Notes under the pieces: model-generated
Databases searched by the model: none
The model's input: the letters and a program-made list of their open reading frames with translations, nothing else
Told to the model about the DNA's origin: nothing
Source: Microcaldota archaeon
Lineage (GTDB): Archaea; Micrarchaeota; Micrarchaeia; Anstonellales; Anstonellaceae
Assembly (NCBI GenBank): GCA_026414185.1
Contig: JAOAJL010000007.1
Span: 1-54,628 of the forward strand
Direction of reading: 5' to 3'
DNA length: 54,628 bases
Translations under genes and position numbers: made by a program
In this document: positions 1 through 7,939 of the stretch, one piece after another
Numbering within the stretch: position 1 is the first letter of the stretch
Layout: each line of letters begins with the position of its first letter

Positions 1-19
1 AGATGTGTATAAGAGACAG
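1..19 (+). other. Tn5/Nextera mosaic-end adapter remnant
   Basis: The first 19 bases equal the transposase mosaic end used in Nextera libraries. Genomic sequence starts at base 20, where an open reading frame on the minus strand is cut. This is residual adapter at a contig end, not organismal sequence. Confidence 0.95.
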
Positions 20-196
20 GTGGTCCAGGTGCGCATGCGACACCACGACATAGTCCGGCTTTTGCGGCGGCTCAATCGGGAAATTTTCCTCGGCGTGTAT
101 TTTCAGCCCGCAGTCAAGCATTATCCTCTCGCTGCCTGAGAGAAGAAAGCAGCTTCTGCCCACTTCGCCTGCTGCCCCAAGAAACGTTATTTCCAT
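20..196 (-). CDS. Metallo-beta-lactamase fold hydrolase, beta-CASP RNase-like (N-terminal fragment)
   Basis: Only the first 59 residues are present; the gene runs off the left contig end. The product begins MEITFLGAAGEVGRS, contains MLDCG, and reaches the metal-binding motif SHAHLDH exactly at the edge. The GAAGEVGRS opening followed by LDCG is typical of the archaeal beta-CASP ribonuclease/CPSF-like branch of the metallo-beta-lactamase superfamily, which processes RNA in the cytoplasm. The beta-CASP half that would decide this is missing. The ATG at 196 lies about 25 bases from a TATA-like ctattaaaag shared with the divergent gene at 246, which supports this start and a leaderless transcript. 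Confidence 0.8.
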
Positions 197-211
197 GCTT
201 TTGCTTTGAAG

Positions 212-228
212 TTAGCTATTAAAAGATT
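212..228. promoter_or_regulatory. Shared divergent TATA element
   Basis: The AT-rich gctattaaaagattaag lies about 25 bases from the start codon of the beta-lactamase gene (196, minus) and about 26 bases from the start codon of the winged-helix gene (246, plus). One TATA box could therefore serve both leaderless transcripts. Confidence 0.5.
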
Positions 229-245
229 AAGGGAGAAGCCCCATC

Positions 246-1127
246 ATGAACGAGCTTACGTTCCTGGACCTGGTCATACTGCGCAAGATAGACTCTGAAT
301 CAACAGTGGAGAAGTTCGGTCCCCTCATAAACACCTCCTTCTTTGAAACGGCAAACCTGCTTGGGACCGTCAAGATAAAAGGCTACATCAATATAGAGTC
401 CTCAGTCGGGGGCTCCTCGCGCGTCACAATCACAGATGCCGGCTCCTCAATCCTTGCCGTGGCAAGCCAGAGGGCAAAAGAGCCGCTTGAGCCTCTGGAC
501 AACGCCATCCTCCACGCAGTAGCCTCGGGCGCACGGGAGCTTGAAGCTCTCCAAAACGCCATAAACGTCCGTTCAGCCGATTTGGCATTCCACATCTTCA
601 AGCTCGTTTCGCAGGGGCTGATGGACTATGAAGTCCGCTCAGCAAAAGTCCGCCTCCTTCTTACCGAGGCCGGCTTTAACGCCACAGGCGCAGTCCGGGT
701 CCAGCAGACCCTTGCCGACGCCCTTCCGCCAAAAGAAGAGCAGGCAAAACCGCAGGAGCCCCAGCAACAGCAGCAAGCAGCGGCACAACAGAGCCAGCAG
801 GAAGCAGGCGAGCAGCAAGCAAGGCAGGAGAAGGCATTTGCCCCCCCATGGGTCAAGCCCGAGGACGTCAAGCCGAAGGAGGACGTTGCGCATCTTCTTT
901 CAGACGAGCACGGCAAGAAGCATCCGCACTCGCACAAGGAAGCAAGCCACAAGCCAGAGGCAAAAAAGCTCAGTCCGGAAGAGGCAAAAAGACAGGAGAG
1001 GCGCCGCCGCTTCATCTCCAAGCTTGAATATTACTTCGTGGAGTATGCCCCCTACATCATCCTGATTATCGTGGTGCTCTTGATATTCACAGGCGCGCTT
1101 TATCTTTCATTCACAAGGGTTCCCTGA
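246..1127 (+). CDS. Tail-anchored winged-helix-like protein of unknown function
   Basis: The 293-residue product has three parts. Residues 1-150 look like two tandem winged-helix units: each has a short helical stretch followed by a strand-rich wing, and the first contains TSFFETANLLGTVKIKGYI. Residues 155-255 are a low-complexity linker very rich in Gln, Ala, Lys and His. Residues 262-290 form one hydrophobic helix (APYIILIIVVLLIFTGALYL) followed by a short tail. The protein is therefore probably anchored by its C terminus, with DNA- or protein-binding domains facing the cytoplasm. It is separated by 4 bases from acdB and probably co-transcribed with acdB-acdA. I do not recognise a named family; a membrane-bound transcription factor is a reasonable guess. 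Confidence 0.7.
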   Translation: MNELTFLDLVILRKIDSESTVEKFGPLINTSFFETANLLGTVKIKGYINIESSVGGSSRVTITDAGSSILAVASQRAKEPLEPLDNAILHAVASGARELEALQNAINVRSADLAFHIFKLVSQGLMDYEVRSAKVRLLLTEAGFNATGAVRVQQTLADALPPKEEQAKPQEPQQQQQAAAQQSQQEAGEQQARQEKAFAPPWVKPEDVKPKEDVAHLLSDEHGKKHPHSHKEASHKPEAKKLSPEEAKRQERRRRFISKLEYYFVEYAPYIILIIVVLLIFTGALYLSFTRVP

Positions 1128-1131
1128 GGCG

Positions 1132-1752
1132 ATGGGCTTGGACTTCAGACTGCTCTCAAAATACGGCATCAGCTACCCCGCATCCAAGACCGTTTCCAGC
1201 CTGGAAGAAGCCCTCGCCGCAGCAGAGAAAATAGGCTATCCAGTCGCCATGAAGGCGCTTTGTTCCCAGGTTCTCCACAAGTCCGACAGGGGCGGCGTAG
1301 TGCTGGATGTAAGCTCGGCAGGAGAGGCGGAAAAGGCATACCACCTTCTTGTGGAGCGCTACCGCGGGCTGAAGCTGGACGGCATCCTCGTGCAGAAGAT
1401 GGCTGGCAAGCAAGCGGTTGAGCTAATTGTCGGCGGAAAGCGCGACCCGCAGTTTGGTCAGCTTATCATGCTTGGCATGGGGGGCATTTTCGTTGAGGTG
1501 ATGCGGGATGTCGCCTTTCGCATCTGCCCCATTGGCGAGCAGGATGCGCAGGAGATGATTCATGAGCTTCGCGCCTATCCCATCCTTGCAGGCGCAAGAG
1601 GCAGAAAGCCAGTAAACGAGCGCGCCCTTGTCGCAACCCTTCTTTCAGTCTCGCGCCTTCTGCTCTCAGAAGACCCCAAGGAGTTTGACATCAACCCGCT
1701 GCTTGCGGACGACAAGGGCTGCGTGGCGGTGGATGTCCGAATGCTCAGATAG
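1132..1752 (+). CDS. acdB: Acetyl-CoA synthetase (ADP-forming), beta subunit, ATP-grasp
   Basis: The 206-residue product matches the stand-alone ATP-grasp subunit of the archaeal ADP-forming acyl-CoA synthetase, which turns acetyl-CoA, ADP and phosphate into acetate, CoA and ATP in fermentative energy metabolism. Visible signatures are YPVAMKALCSQVLHKSDRGGV near residues 36-56, the glycine-rich GQLIMLGMGGIFVEV, and the C-terminal FDINPLL that coordinates nucleotide and metal in ATP-grasp enzymes. The length is close to known beta subunits of about 230 residues. It is followed after 8 bases by the alpha subunit, so the two probably form one translational unit. The order beta then alpha, as separate genes, differs from the single-chain fusions found in many archaea and bacteria. 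Confidence 0.9.
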   Translation: MGLDFRLLSKYGISYPASKTVSSLEEALAAAEKIGYPVAMKALCSQVLHKSDRGGVVLDVSSAGEAEKAYHLLVERYRGLKLDGILVQKMAGKQAVELIVGGKRDPQFGQLIMLGMGGIFVEVMRDVAFRICPIGEQDAQEMIHELRAYPILAGARGRKPVNERALVATLLSVSRLLLSEDPKEFDINPLLADDKGCVAVDVRMLR

Positions 1753-1760
1753 GTGGGCGG

Positions 1761-3188
1761 ATGGCACTCAAAAAGAAAGTGAAAAATCTGGATGCGGTCT
1801 TCAACCCGTCCTCAATCGCGGTGATAGGCGCAAGCCGTGAGCCAAACAAGATAGGGCACGTAATAGTGAAGAATTTTGTTGACGGAGGCTTTTCAGGCAA
1901 CGTCTACCCAATCAACCCAAATGCCGAGGAGATACTTGGCCTGCCCGCATACAAAAGCGTGCTTGATGTGCCGGGGAAGGTGGATTCTGCGGTGATTGCA
2001 GTTCCAGCCAAGGCAGTCGCGCAGGTCCTTGATGAGTGCGGCAGGAAGGGGGTAAGAGGCGTGGTTCTGATAACAGGCGGCTTTTCAGAAGTGGGCAACA
2101 CGGAGGAAGAGAAGAAGATAGCTGAGATAGCGAACCGCTATGAGATTGCACTTATCGGTCCGAACTGCATGGGCGTTCTCACCCCAGCCTCGCGGGTTGA
2201 TTCGGTCTTCCTGCCAATCTACAAACTTGGCAGGCCGCGGGTCGGCGGCATCTCCTTCATCTCGCAGTCTGGGGCGGTTGGCGGCTGCATAGTGGACCTC
2301 GCCGCGCGGGCAGGAGTGGGGATGGGCAAGTTCGTGTCATACGGCAACGCGGCAGTGATAGACGAATGCGACCTCCTTGAATACCTCGCCTCAGACAGGC
2401 AGACAGAAATAATCGTCGTGTATCTGGAAGGGGTTAGAGACGGGCGCAGGCTTCTTGAGGTCGCCAAAAAAATCACGCGCAAAAAGCCCATAGTCATGCT
2501 CAAAGCCGGCAAAAGCGCGCACGGGGCTGAGGCTGCCCTCTCGCACACCGGCTCGCTTGCAGGCTCGGCAGAAGCGTATTCGGCAGCCTTCCGCCAGTCA
2601 AGGATTATTGAAGCCGCCACCCTTGAGCAGCTTTTTGACTTTGCCAAGATATTTGACCAGGTTCTTCCGTGCGGAAAGAGAATAGGAATTGTCACTAACG
2701 GCGGAGGCATGGGGGTTTTGGCAGTGGATTCGCTTGAGTATGAAGGGCTGGAGCTTGCGGAGTTTTCCGAGGAAACAAAGAAGCTCCTGCGCGCCTCCCT
2801 GCCATCTTATGCAAACGTGCGCAACCCCCTTGACATAATAGGGGATGCGGACTCCTCGCGCTACGAGGTTGCAATAAACGCACTTCTGCGGGACGAGAAC
2901 GTGGATGCCATAGTGGTGGTCATACTCTTCCAGACGGCGGCGATAGACTCCTCGGTTGTCAACATCGTGATACGCGCCTCGGATTTGCGCAAAAAGCCGA
3001 TAATAGCGGTCTGCACGGGAGGGGAATACACCGAGATGCACAAGAGGATACTTGAAAGTTACGGCGTTCCGTCCTATTCCTCGCCTTCATCTGCGATGCG
3101 CGCCCTTGCGCGCTTCATAAGCTACGCGGAGCACTACTCCCGCTACAACAAGGTTCCATGCGACGCGCCCATAAAGAAGTCAAAATAA
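1761..3188 (+). CDS. acdA: Acetyl-CoA synthetase (ADP-forming), alpha subunit
   Basis: The 475-residue product has an N-terminal CoA-binding Rossmann domain (FNPSSIAVIGASREPNKIG, residues 14-32) and two succinyl-CoA-ligase-like domains. GPNCMGVL, the FISQSGAVGG stretch and SHTGSLAGSAEAY are typical; the His of SHTG, near residue 262, is expected to be the phosphohistidine that carries phosphate between subunits. The second half (IGIVTNGGGMGVLAVDSLE, then NVRNPLDIIGDA) matches the ligase domain. Length agrees with Pyrococcus-type alpha subunits. It works with the upstream ATP-grasp subunit. Its stop lies one base from the stop of the convergent SdpI-like gene. Confidence 0.93.
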   Translation: MALKKKVKNLDAVFNPSSIAVIGASREPNKIGHVIVKNFVDGGFSGNVYPINPNAEEILGLPAYKSVLDVPGKVDSAVIAVPAKAVAQVLDECGRKGVRGVVLITGGFSEVGNTEEEKKIAEIANRYEIALIGPNCMGVLTPASRVDSVFLPIYKLGRPRVGGISFISQSGAVGGCIVDLAARAGVGMGKFVSYGNAAVIDECDLLEYLASDRQTEIIVVYLEGVRDGRRLLEVAKKITRKKPIVMLKAGKSAHGAEAALSHTGSLAGSAEAYSAAFRQSRIIEAATLEQLFDFAKIFDQVLPCGKRIGIVTNGGGMGVLAVDSLEYEGLELAEFSEETKKLLRASLPSYANVRNPLDIIGDADSSRYEVAINALLRDENVDAIVVVILFQTAAIDSSVVNIVIRASDLRKKPIIAVCTGGEYTEMHKRILESYGVPSYSSPSSAMRALARFISYAEHYSRYNKVPCDAPIKKSK

Positions 3189-3189
3189 G

Positions 3190-3903
3190 TCAGCCTCTTT
3201 TGCCGCCTTTCCTCTTTGCCCCTGCGTGCCTGACTTTCCTGTATTCCCAAAGCGAGTAGAAGAACCCGAATATTGCGGTGATGACAAGGGGGAGAATCAC
3301 AAGCCAAAGCCTCAGGTCCGCAGTCGCCATAAGGGAAACAAGAGTAAGCACGCCGCAAACCCAGAAAAGCGCGCCTGTTAGCCTGTTTGTCTTTTCCCAA
3401 ACCCTCTCATCCGCAAGCGTCCATGGGGTCCGCACCCCTATGAAGTAGTTGCGCTTGGTGAAATTCAGCATATAGCCGACATAGAAAAACAGCAGGGAAA
3501 CTGCGGGAATAACTATCACGAGGGGGTCAAATTTTGCCCAGCTCTCCATATTCGGCAAAAGCAGGGCAATGTATATCACAGCCAGCACAAAAACGAGGAT
3601 GACTTTGAATCCCCAAAAGTGAAGCGCGAACTCCTCAAGGTTGTGCTGATAAACCTCTATCTTCGGTATGACAAGCAGCCCGGCATAAATTATGAGCGAA
3701 ACTATCGGAAACAGGTATACTGCCACTGCCTTGTCCATCCAGCCGTCAGCCTGCCCCCAGGCGTTGAAGTGAATCGCAATCTGTCCCTGCTCGTTTGTTT
3801 TGACAAGGGGCTCTGCGTAAAATCCAATCGCAAACATCAGGAAAACTATGGCAAGGGGCAAAAGCTCCCTTCTCCAGCTTTTCTTCCAGACGATATGAAA
3901 CAT
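3190..3903 (-). CDS. SdpI-family integral membrane protein (DUF1648-like N-terminus)
   Basis: About 237 residues with six or seven hydrophobic segments. The N-terminal part contains IAIHFNAWGQADGW, the pattern of DUF1648 domains (P-x-H-x-N-x-x-G-x-x-D). The later segment NYFIGVRTPWTLADERVW is the SdpI signature (IG-x-RTPWTL). In Bacillus SdpI gives immunity to the SdpC toxin and acts in signalling; in archaea the role is unknown. I chose the ATG at 3903 because ggtgggg lies just upstream and the longer ATG at 3924 is only about 16 bases from the TATA box; 3924 remains possible. The gene is convergent with acdA and divergent from the VTT gene. Confidence 0.8.
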   Translation of the reverse strand: MFHIVWKKSWRRELLPLAIVFLMFAIGFYAEPLVKTNEQGQIAIHFNAWGQADGWMDKAVAVYLFPIVSLIIYAGLLVIPKIEVYQHNLEEFALHFWGFKVILVFVLAVIYIALLLPNMESWAKFDPLVIVIPAVSLLFFYVGYMLNFTKRNYFIGVRTPWTLADERVWEKTNRLTGALFWVCGVLTLVSLMATADLRLWLVILPLVITAIFGFFYSLWEYRKVRHAGAKRKGGKRG

Positions 3904-3933
3904 TTCCCCACCCTCATTTTCCATCGGGGAGAA

Positions 3934-3947
3934 TAAATATAAATAAA
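3934..3947. promoter_or_regulatory. TATA element between divergent membrane-protein genes
   Basis: The run taaatataaataaa sits between the SdpI-like gene on the minus strand and the VTT gene on the plus strand. Its centre is about 26 bases before the ATG at 3966 and about 37 before the ATG at 3903, so it could drive both. Confidence 0.45.
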
Positions 3948-3965
3948 GAGGTGCGAATGCCAGCC

Positions 3966-4502
3966 ATGGAAAAAGAGCCCCTTTTCAGCGCCAAAAACGC
4001 CCTCTCGCTTCTTTCGGCGTTGGCAATGGCGATTGCGGCAATTGTGCTTTTCAGGTCCCTCCCCTTTCTTCACAATATAGGTTATTTTGAAATTTTCATC
4101 GTCTCCCTTCTTTCTTCCGCCACCATCTTCATCCCCCTGCCAGGCTTTGCAATAGTGCTTGGAGCCTCTGCGTATCTCAATCCGGTCTTGCTTGGAATTG
4201 CCGCAGGTCTGGGCTCGGGGATAGGCGAGATTTCCGGATACCTTGCTGGCTTTGCGGGAAGCGGGGCAGTGTCGCGCTTCCGCTCTTTCGTTTCGCACAA
4301 AGCCCAGATTGAAAAATACGGCGCCTTCGCAATATTCGTGCTTGCCTTCATACCGAATCCCGCCTTTGACTTGGCAGGGATTGCCGCAGGCGCAATCAGG
4401 ATGAGGTGGTGGGAGTTTCTGCTTGCCAGCTGTTCCGGTAAGATTCTGCGCTATATCCTGCTTGCCCATTTCGGGATATGGACCTCCAGCCTCTTTTTCT
4501 AA
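3966..4502 (+). CDS. VTT-domain (DedA/TVP38-like) membrane protein
   Basis: The 178-residue product has four or five hydrophobic segments. The pattern IPLPGFAIVLGAS, then the glycine-rich GIAAGLGSGIGEISGYLAG, then KYGAFAIFVLAFIPNPAFDLAGIAAGAIRM, is the hallmark of VTT/SNARE-associated proteins of the DedA superfamily, thought to be lipid scramblases or flippases. The chosen ATG at 3966 lies about 26 bases from the TATA centre, which favours a leaderless start; GTG 3951 and ATG 3957 are in frame just upstream and cannot be excluded. Confidence 0.8.
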   Translation: MEKEPLFSAKNALSLLSALAMAIAAIVLFRSLPFLHNIGYFEIFIVSLLSSATIFIPLPGFAIVLGASAYLNPVLLGIAAGLGSGIGEISGYLAGFAGSGAVSRFRSFVSHKAQIEKYGAFAIFVLAFIPNPAFDLAGIAAGAIRMRWWEFLLASCSGKILRYILLAHFGIWTSSLFF

Positions 4503-4581
4503 AATCAGGAAGGGAAAAACAAGCTACAAGATGACGATCTTTTTTATATGTATGCGGCTATAAATGATTCGGTGTCTTCCG

Positions 4582-5625
4582 ATGGCAGGTCCGAACTTTC
4601 TTGTCTTGCCTAAAAATTCCAAAAAGACTGAAAATCCCTTGCAAGCCGTTTCTGATTTTTTCAGCCAACTTGCAGAGGAAATCAAAAACATGCCAGGTGA
4701 CCCTAAAACAACGCTGGAAAATGTCCAGAAAAGGCTTTCGGATTATGCCAAGCAGCTCAGCCAGAATCCCGAATTTAGGAAAGACCGAGAAACTCTCAAA
4801 GAAGCCCTGCGCCTTCTTTTTGTGGCGAAACACCAGTTTGGAGAAATTGCGCAAAGCAATGCTATTGACGAAAGGTTCAAGGTTACCATCGTCTGTAGAA
4901 TCCTAGTCAAACTCTCGCAAAAGGCGGAGACCCTTGCCAAAAAGTCCGAAGAGGAGGGCAAGCAGCCTGGGCTTGCAGTGCTCCAATCCAACTTCAACTT
5001 GCTTGTTGACAGCTTCGTGGAGCAGATAAAAGCCAAAGGCGGAGTAGAAAGCCCTAATTTGCGCCAGTTCGTAAGCGACTGCCTCAAAGCTTACTTCAAT
5101 GGAGTTGCAAGCGGCAAAATCACAACCAAGCGGTTCATCATGGTAGATGCAGACAACAACATGTTCTATGCATTTGATATGGAGAATCAGGAGCTTGAGT
5201 ATTGCACCTATGCCGCTCTTGGGACGGGCAGGCTAAGCTGCGTTCCAGGCAGCCGTGGAACTCCACCAGGGCTTTCCTATTTAAACGGGGAGAATCCCGG
5301 GTCAAGAGGGGGCTTCTGCCTTTCAGGCGCTGAAAGCTTCAATGAGAACAACGATGCCCGCACCATAAGGCTGCACGACCGCAACGGTCCAAAAGGCAAC
5401 TTAAACGGCACCCAAAAGACGACATGGGGCTGCATAGGAATAAGCGAGGACATACTCGGCAAAATGCTCTCTTCAGGAAGGGAAGCGGGCCAGCCTTATT
5501 ATCAGGCAGGAGTTTTCGTCTGGTCTGCCAACACCCCAGACAAATACGCAAGCGCATATGTTAATGACGATTTCTATTCAAGCGACTATGCCTCTGCCTA
5601 TCTTGGCAAAAACAAAGCGTCTTAA
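4582..5625 (+). CDS. YkuD-type murein L,D-transpeptidase catalytic domain protein
   Basis: About 347 residues with no signal peptide. Residues 15-170 are mainly helical and their first 60 residues resemble those of the gene at 5827 (here ENPLQAVSDFFSQLAEEI). Residues 185-310 match the catalytic-domain family related to YkuD (L,D-transpeptidases that cross-link bacterial peptidoglycan): a FIMVDADNNMFYAFDME strand pair, a GFCLSGAESFNENND segment, the catalytic His in IRLHDRNG (about residue 265) and the Cys in TTWGCIGIS (about residue 284). Both expected catalytic residues are present. The C terminus is rich in Tyr, Ser and Asp. I chose ATG 4582 rather than 4564 because it aligns with the start of the related gene and the upstream bases ctataaat look like a TATA box. 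The likely target is foreign peptidoglycan or an unknown wall polymer; archaea have no murein. Confidence 0.75.
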   Translation: MAGPNFLVLPKNSKKTENPLQAVSDFFSQLAEEIKNMPGDPKTTLENVQKRLSDYAKQLSQNPEFRKDRETLKEALRLLFVAKHQFGEIAQSNAIDERFKVTIVCRILVKLSQKAETLAKKSEEEGKQPGLAVLQSNFNLLVDSFVEQIKAKGGVESPNLRQFVSDCLKAYFNGVASGKITTKRFIMVDADNNMFYAFDMENQELEYCTYAALGTGRLSCVPGSRGTPPGLSYLNGENPGSRGGFCLSGAESFNENNDARTIRLHDRNGPKGNLNGTQKTTWGCIGISEDILGKMLSSGREAGQPYYQAGVFVWSANTPDKYASAYVNDDFYSSDYASAYLGKNKAS

Positions 5626-5643
5626 AGCTGCGCAGGCTGGCAG

Positions 5644-5767
5644 TGGGCCGGAAGAGATTTGAACTCTCGACCTTTCGATTGCAAAATCCCAAGCGGCTTC
5701 CTATTCCAGCACCCAACCGCAGGAGATTTATCAGTCGAACGCTCCAACCAGGCTAAGCTACCGGCCC
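5644..5767 (-). tRNA. tRNA-Ile(GAU) with a 49-base intron
   Basis: Acceptor stem GGGCCGG/CCGGCCC, D arm, anticodon stem TTCGA/TCGAA, T arm GAGAG-TTCAAAT-CTCTT and discriminator A all pair once an intron of about 49 bases (5680-5728) is removed from the canonical position after base 37. The anticodon GAT is at 5730-5732. Exon bases pair with the intron (aaatctcc against gggattt), as expected for a bulge-helix-bulge splicing site. The mature tRNA is 75 bases. RtcB at the right end of the window is the expected ligase. GAU in archaea reads AUU and AUC. Confidence 0.9.
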
Positions 5768-5826
5768 AGCGGAGAAATTTCCTGCCCAAGAGAATAAAAA
5801 GCCTTTGTCGCAAAAGCAAATGAGTC

Positions 5827-6942
5827 ATGTTTATGCCACAGCCATTTTTGCCTCAAAAAACTGCTCAAGAAGAGAATGAGACTCCATTAGGCAGATTAGC
5901 CTCTTTTCTCGAGCAGCTTGCAGACGAGCTTAGGGATTGGAAAGGAGCAGATAGCAGCTCCGCCTTCCTTCTTTCCTATGCAAAAACTAGACTGGAAAAT
6001 TTCCTTGCAGAATTGAAACAAAATCCTCAAATGGCAGACCAGAAAGAAAATCTGGCTGAGGCAGAAAAAATCGCAAAAGAAGTTTGCGACTATTTGGGAG
6101 ATCTGCAAAAAGTTCCAGGGAATTTGGACATTGGCTCTGCTATCGACTACCTAAAGAAAAAGGCAAAGGAAGCCAAGGACAAAAATGAAGAATCAAAAGA
6201 GGCACTCACATTTGAGTGGCTAAAGCAGAATGCAAATTATACGAATATCCAGCGATATATAGACTTCAAGGAAAAAAACGGTGAAAGCTATTCTCAAGAA
6301 GAACTTGATTTTCTGAAGTTTTATCTCGTAGGTAACGTTGCCGTAGAAGAGAAGCTCAAATACGGTCTGAACGAAAAGGAAAAAAATTCCATGTACGAAT
6401 ACCTCGGCATCTTTCTGGGCAATGGCGGGGATTCAAGTTATCTAACATCCGTATATGGAACCTACAAAAAAGGATCCAATGACTGCTACACATTTGCAAA
6501 CATAAAGGTGTTTGAGAAATACGAAAATCTCTATGAGGGAAAAAATTACTCTCTCGATGGAACTCGGGTTAATTCTCCCAGAGGTTTTAATGAAGGCTAC
6601 AGCAGGCTAAGGTCTTCGACAGGTTCCAATTTCTACAGTTTTTCAAAATTCTCCAACCTAACTCTCCAAGTAGGTGATGTCATTGGGGTTGACAAGTCTC
6701 CCAACGGCACGGGCAATAACCACTGGGGCATACTGGCAATAATCAATGGAAAGCCGGTAGTAATCGGAAGAGGCAGCAGATTGGAAATATGGACGCTGGA
6801 AGAGTTTTTCAGATATGCGACGGGCGTAGATATAATCAGATATGGCAGTGCCCCATATGGCGAATACATACAGTACAACGTTAGGACGCGCACAACAGAA
6901 ATAAAGAATGGTACTCTGCCAGAAGATAGCTTCATTCATTAA
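5827..6942 (+). CDS. NlpC/P60-like cysteine peptidase-fold protein related at its N terminus to the L,D-transpeptidase gene
   Basis: The 371-residue product has no signal peptide. Residues 17-75 (ETPLGRLASFLEQLADEL and following) align with the same region of the protein at 4582. A long charged helical middle (75-205) follows. Residues 213-350 resemble NlpC/P60 or CHAP amidases: SNDCYTFANIK with a candidate nucleophile Cys near residue 220, then LQVGDVIGVD, then NNHWGILAIINGKPVVIGRG with a candidate His near residue 299. Such enzymes cut peptide bonds in bacterial cell walls. The assignment rests on motif order and spacing only. TATA-like gaataaaaagcc at 5790-5801 fits a nearly leaderless start at 5827; ATG 5833 is an alternative. 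Its base composition looks more AT-rich than that of neighbouring genes. Confidence 0.65.
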   Translation: MFMPQPFLPQKTAQEENETPLGRLASFLEQLADELRDWKGADSSSAFLLSYAKTRLENFLAELKQNPQMADQKENLAEAEKIAKEVCDYLGDLQKVPGNLDIGSAIDYLKKKAKEAKDKNEESKEALTFEWLKQNANYTNIQRYIDFKEKNGESYSQEELDFLKFYLVGNVAVEEKLKYGLNEKEKNSMYEYLGIFLGNGGDSSYLTSVYGTYKKGSNDCYTFANIKVFEKYENLYEGKNYSLDGTRVNSPRGFNEGYSRLRSSTGSNFYSFSKFSNLTLQVGDVIGVDKSPNGTGNNHWGILAIINGKPVVIGRGSRLEIWTLEEFFRYATGVDIIRYGSAPYGEYIQYNVRTRTTEIKNGTLPEDSFIH

Positions 6943-6945
6943 CAA

Positions 6946-7866
6946 TCAGTAGCCGTCTCCAACGCTCTCTCTCCAGCTTTCTTTCTTGTATACCTTGGCA
7001 GTTTCGCCAAGCTCAGCCTCCTTCATGAATTCGGCGCGCTTTGAAAGGGCTGAAAGGTATTCATGCTGCGCTTTCTCAAAATAGGCGTTCTCCTCGCCGC
7101 TCAGCTCCCTTGCCTGCTTCTCGGCTCCTTTTGCCTGAATTGCGGAAAGGAGCTTTGCAAGCGCCTTTTCGTTCTCGTCAAACTCGCCTGCCATCGCCGC
7201 ATCTATCCATATGCGCCTTCCCATTATTATCCGCTCAACTTCCTGCCGCGGCTTCATATCAGAAAATGCGACTTTTTTTTTATCAACCGAGAAGCTTCCG
7301 GCATAGATGCAGCAGTCGCGCCCGAGGCGGGAGGCGAGATTGAGAAGCTGCTGCTGCTTTTCCTTCGGTAGAAAAGAAACATCAACATCCGAGCCGCTCC
7401 CCTCCTCAATAACGGCGCGCAGCGATTCAGCCTCTTTTCTCGGCAGGGTATTCAAGAGTATCGTGAGCCGCGCAATGTCCTCCCGCCTCTCATAATTTTC
7501 CCGCACTATCACCGCCCGTCTCTTCATAAGCTCATATGCTTCCCCTTCCTTGCTTCTGACTGCCCTTTCAAGCTCCGGTCGCGAGTAGCGGTTTATCTTC
7601 TCCGTCAGCTCCGCTATCTCCTTTCGTTTCGGCACGATGCTGATTAGGTCGGCAACCGCAAGTTTTTCCCCGATTGGCGCAAGCTTCTCCTCCACAGCGG
7701 CAATCTCATCGCACACTGCCTTGAGGTGCAAATCGCCTTCCTTTGCCCCGGATTTGACAAGCAAATCCTTTTTGAAAGCAAGCTCATTTCTCTTTCTTGA
7801 AAGAACTGCGTGTTCCACAAGCTCCCGCGAAGAGATTATCACCGTCCTTTCCTCTGCCCCATCCAT
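6946..7866 (-). CDS. Coiled-coil protein of unknown function
   Basis: About 306 residues, very rich in Glu, Lys and Arg, with long helices across residues 15-165 and 230-290 separated by a short less helical part (VDVSFLPKEKQQQLL, then RDCCIYAGSFSV). No membrane segment or catalytic motif is visible, so it is probably a soluble structural or adaptor protein. I chose ATG 7866 because a TATA-like gtttataatc lies about 35 bases upstream; the longer frame starts with TTG at 7896. Its stop abuts that of the convergent NlpC/P60-like gene by three bases. Confidence 0.6.
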   Translation of the reverse strand: MDGAEERTVIISSRELVEHAVLSRKRNELAFKKDLLVKSGAKEGDLHLKAVCDEIAAVEEKLAPIGEKLAVADLISIVPKRKEIAELTEKINRYSRPELERAVRSKEGEAYELMKRRAVIVRENYERREDIARLTILLNTLPRKEAESLRAVIEEGSGSDVDVSFLPKEKQQQLLNLASRLGRDCCIYAGSFSVDKKKVAFSDMKPRQEVERIIMGRRIWIDAAMAGEFDENEKALAKLLSAIQAKGAEKQARELSGEENAYFEKAQHEYLSALSKRAEFMKEAELGETAKVYKKESWRESVGDGY

Positions 7867-7939
7867 CGGTCGCACCGCTTTGCTTTTGTCTGGCAAAGTT
7901 TATAATCTGAATTTCATTCCAACCTGCTTAAGTGATAAA

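Noticed and set aside
4582-6942. Integration of a mobile element at tRNA-Ile
   Set aside because: The two related genes flank the tRNA, but I saw no duplicated tRNA 3' end or integrase, so ordinary gene duplication is enough.
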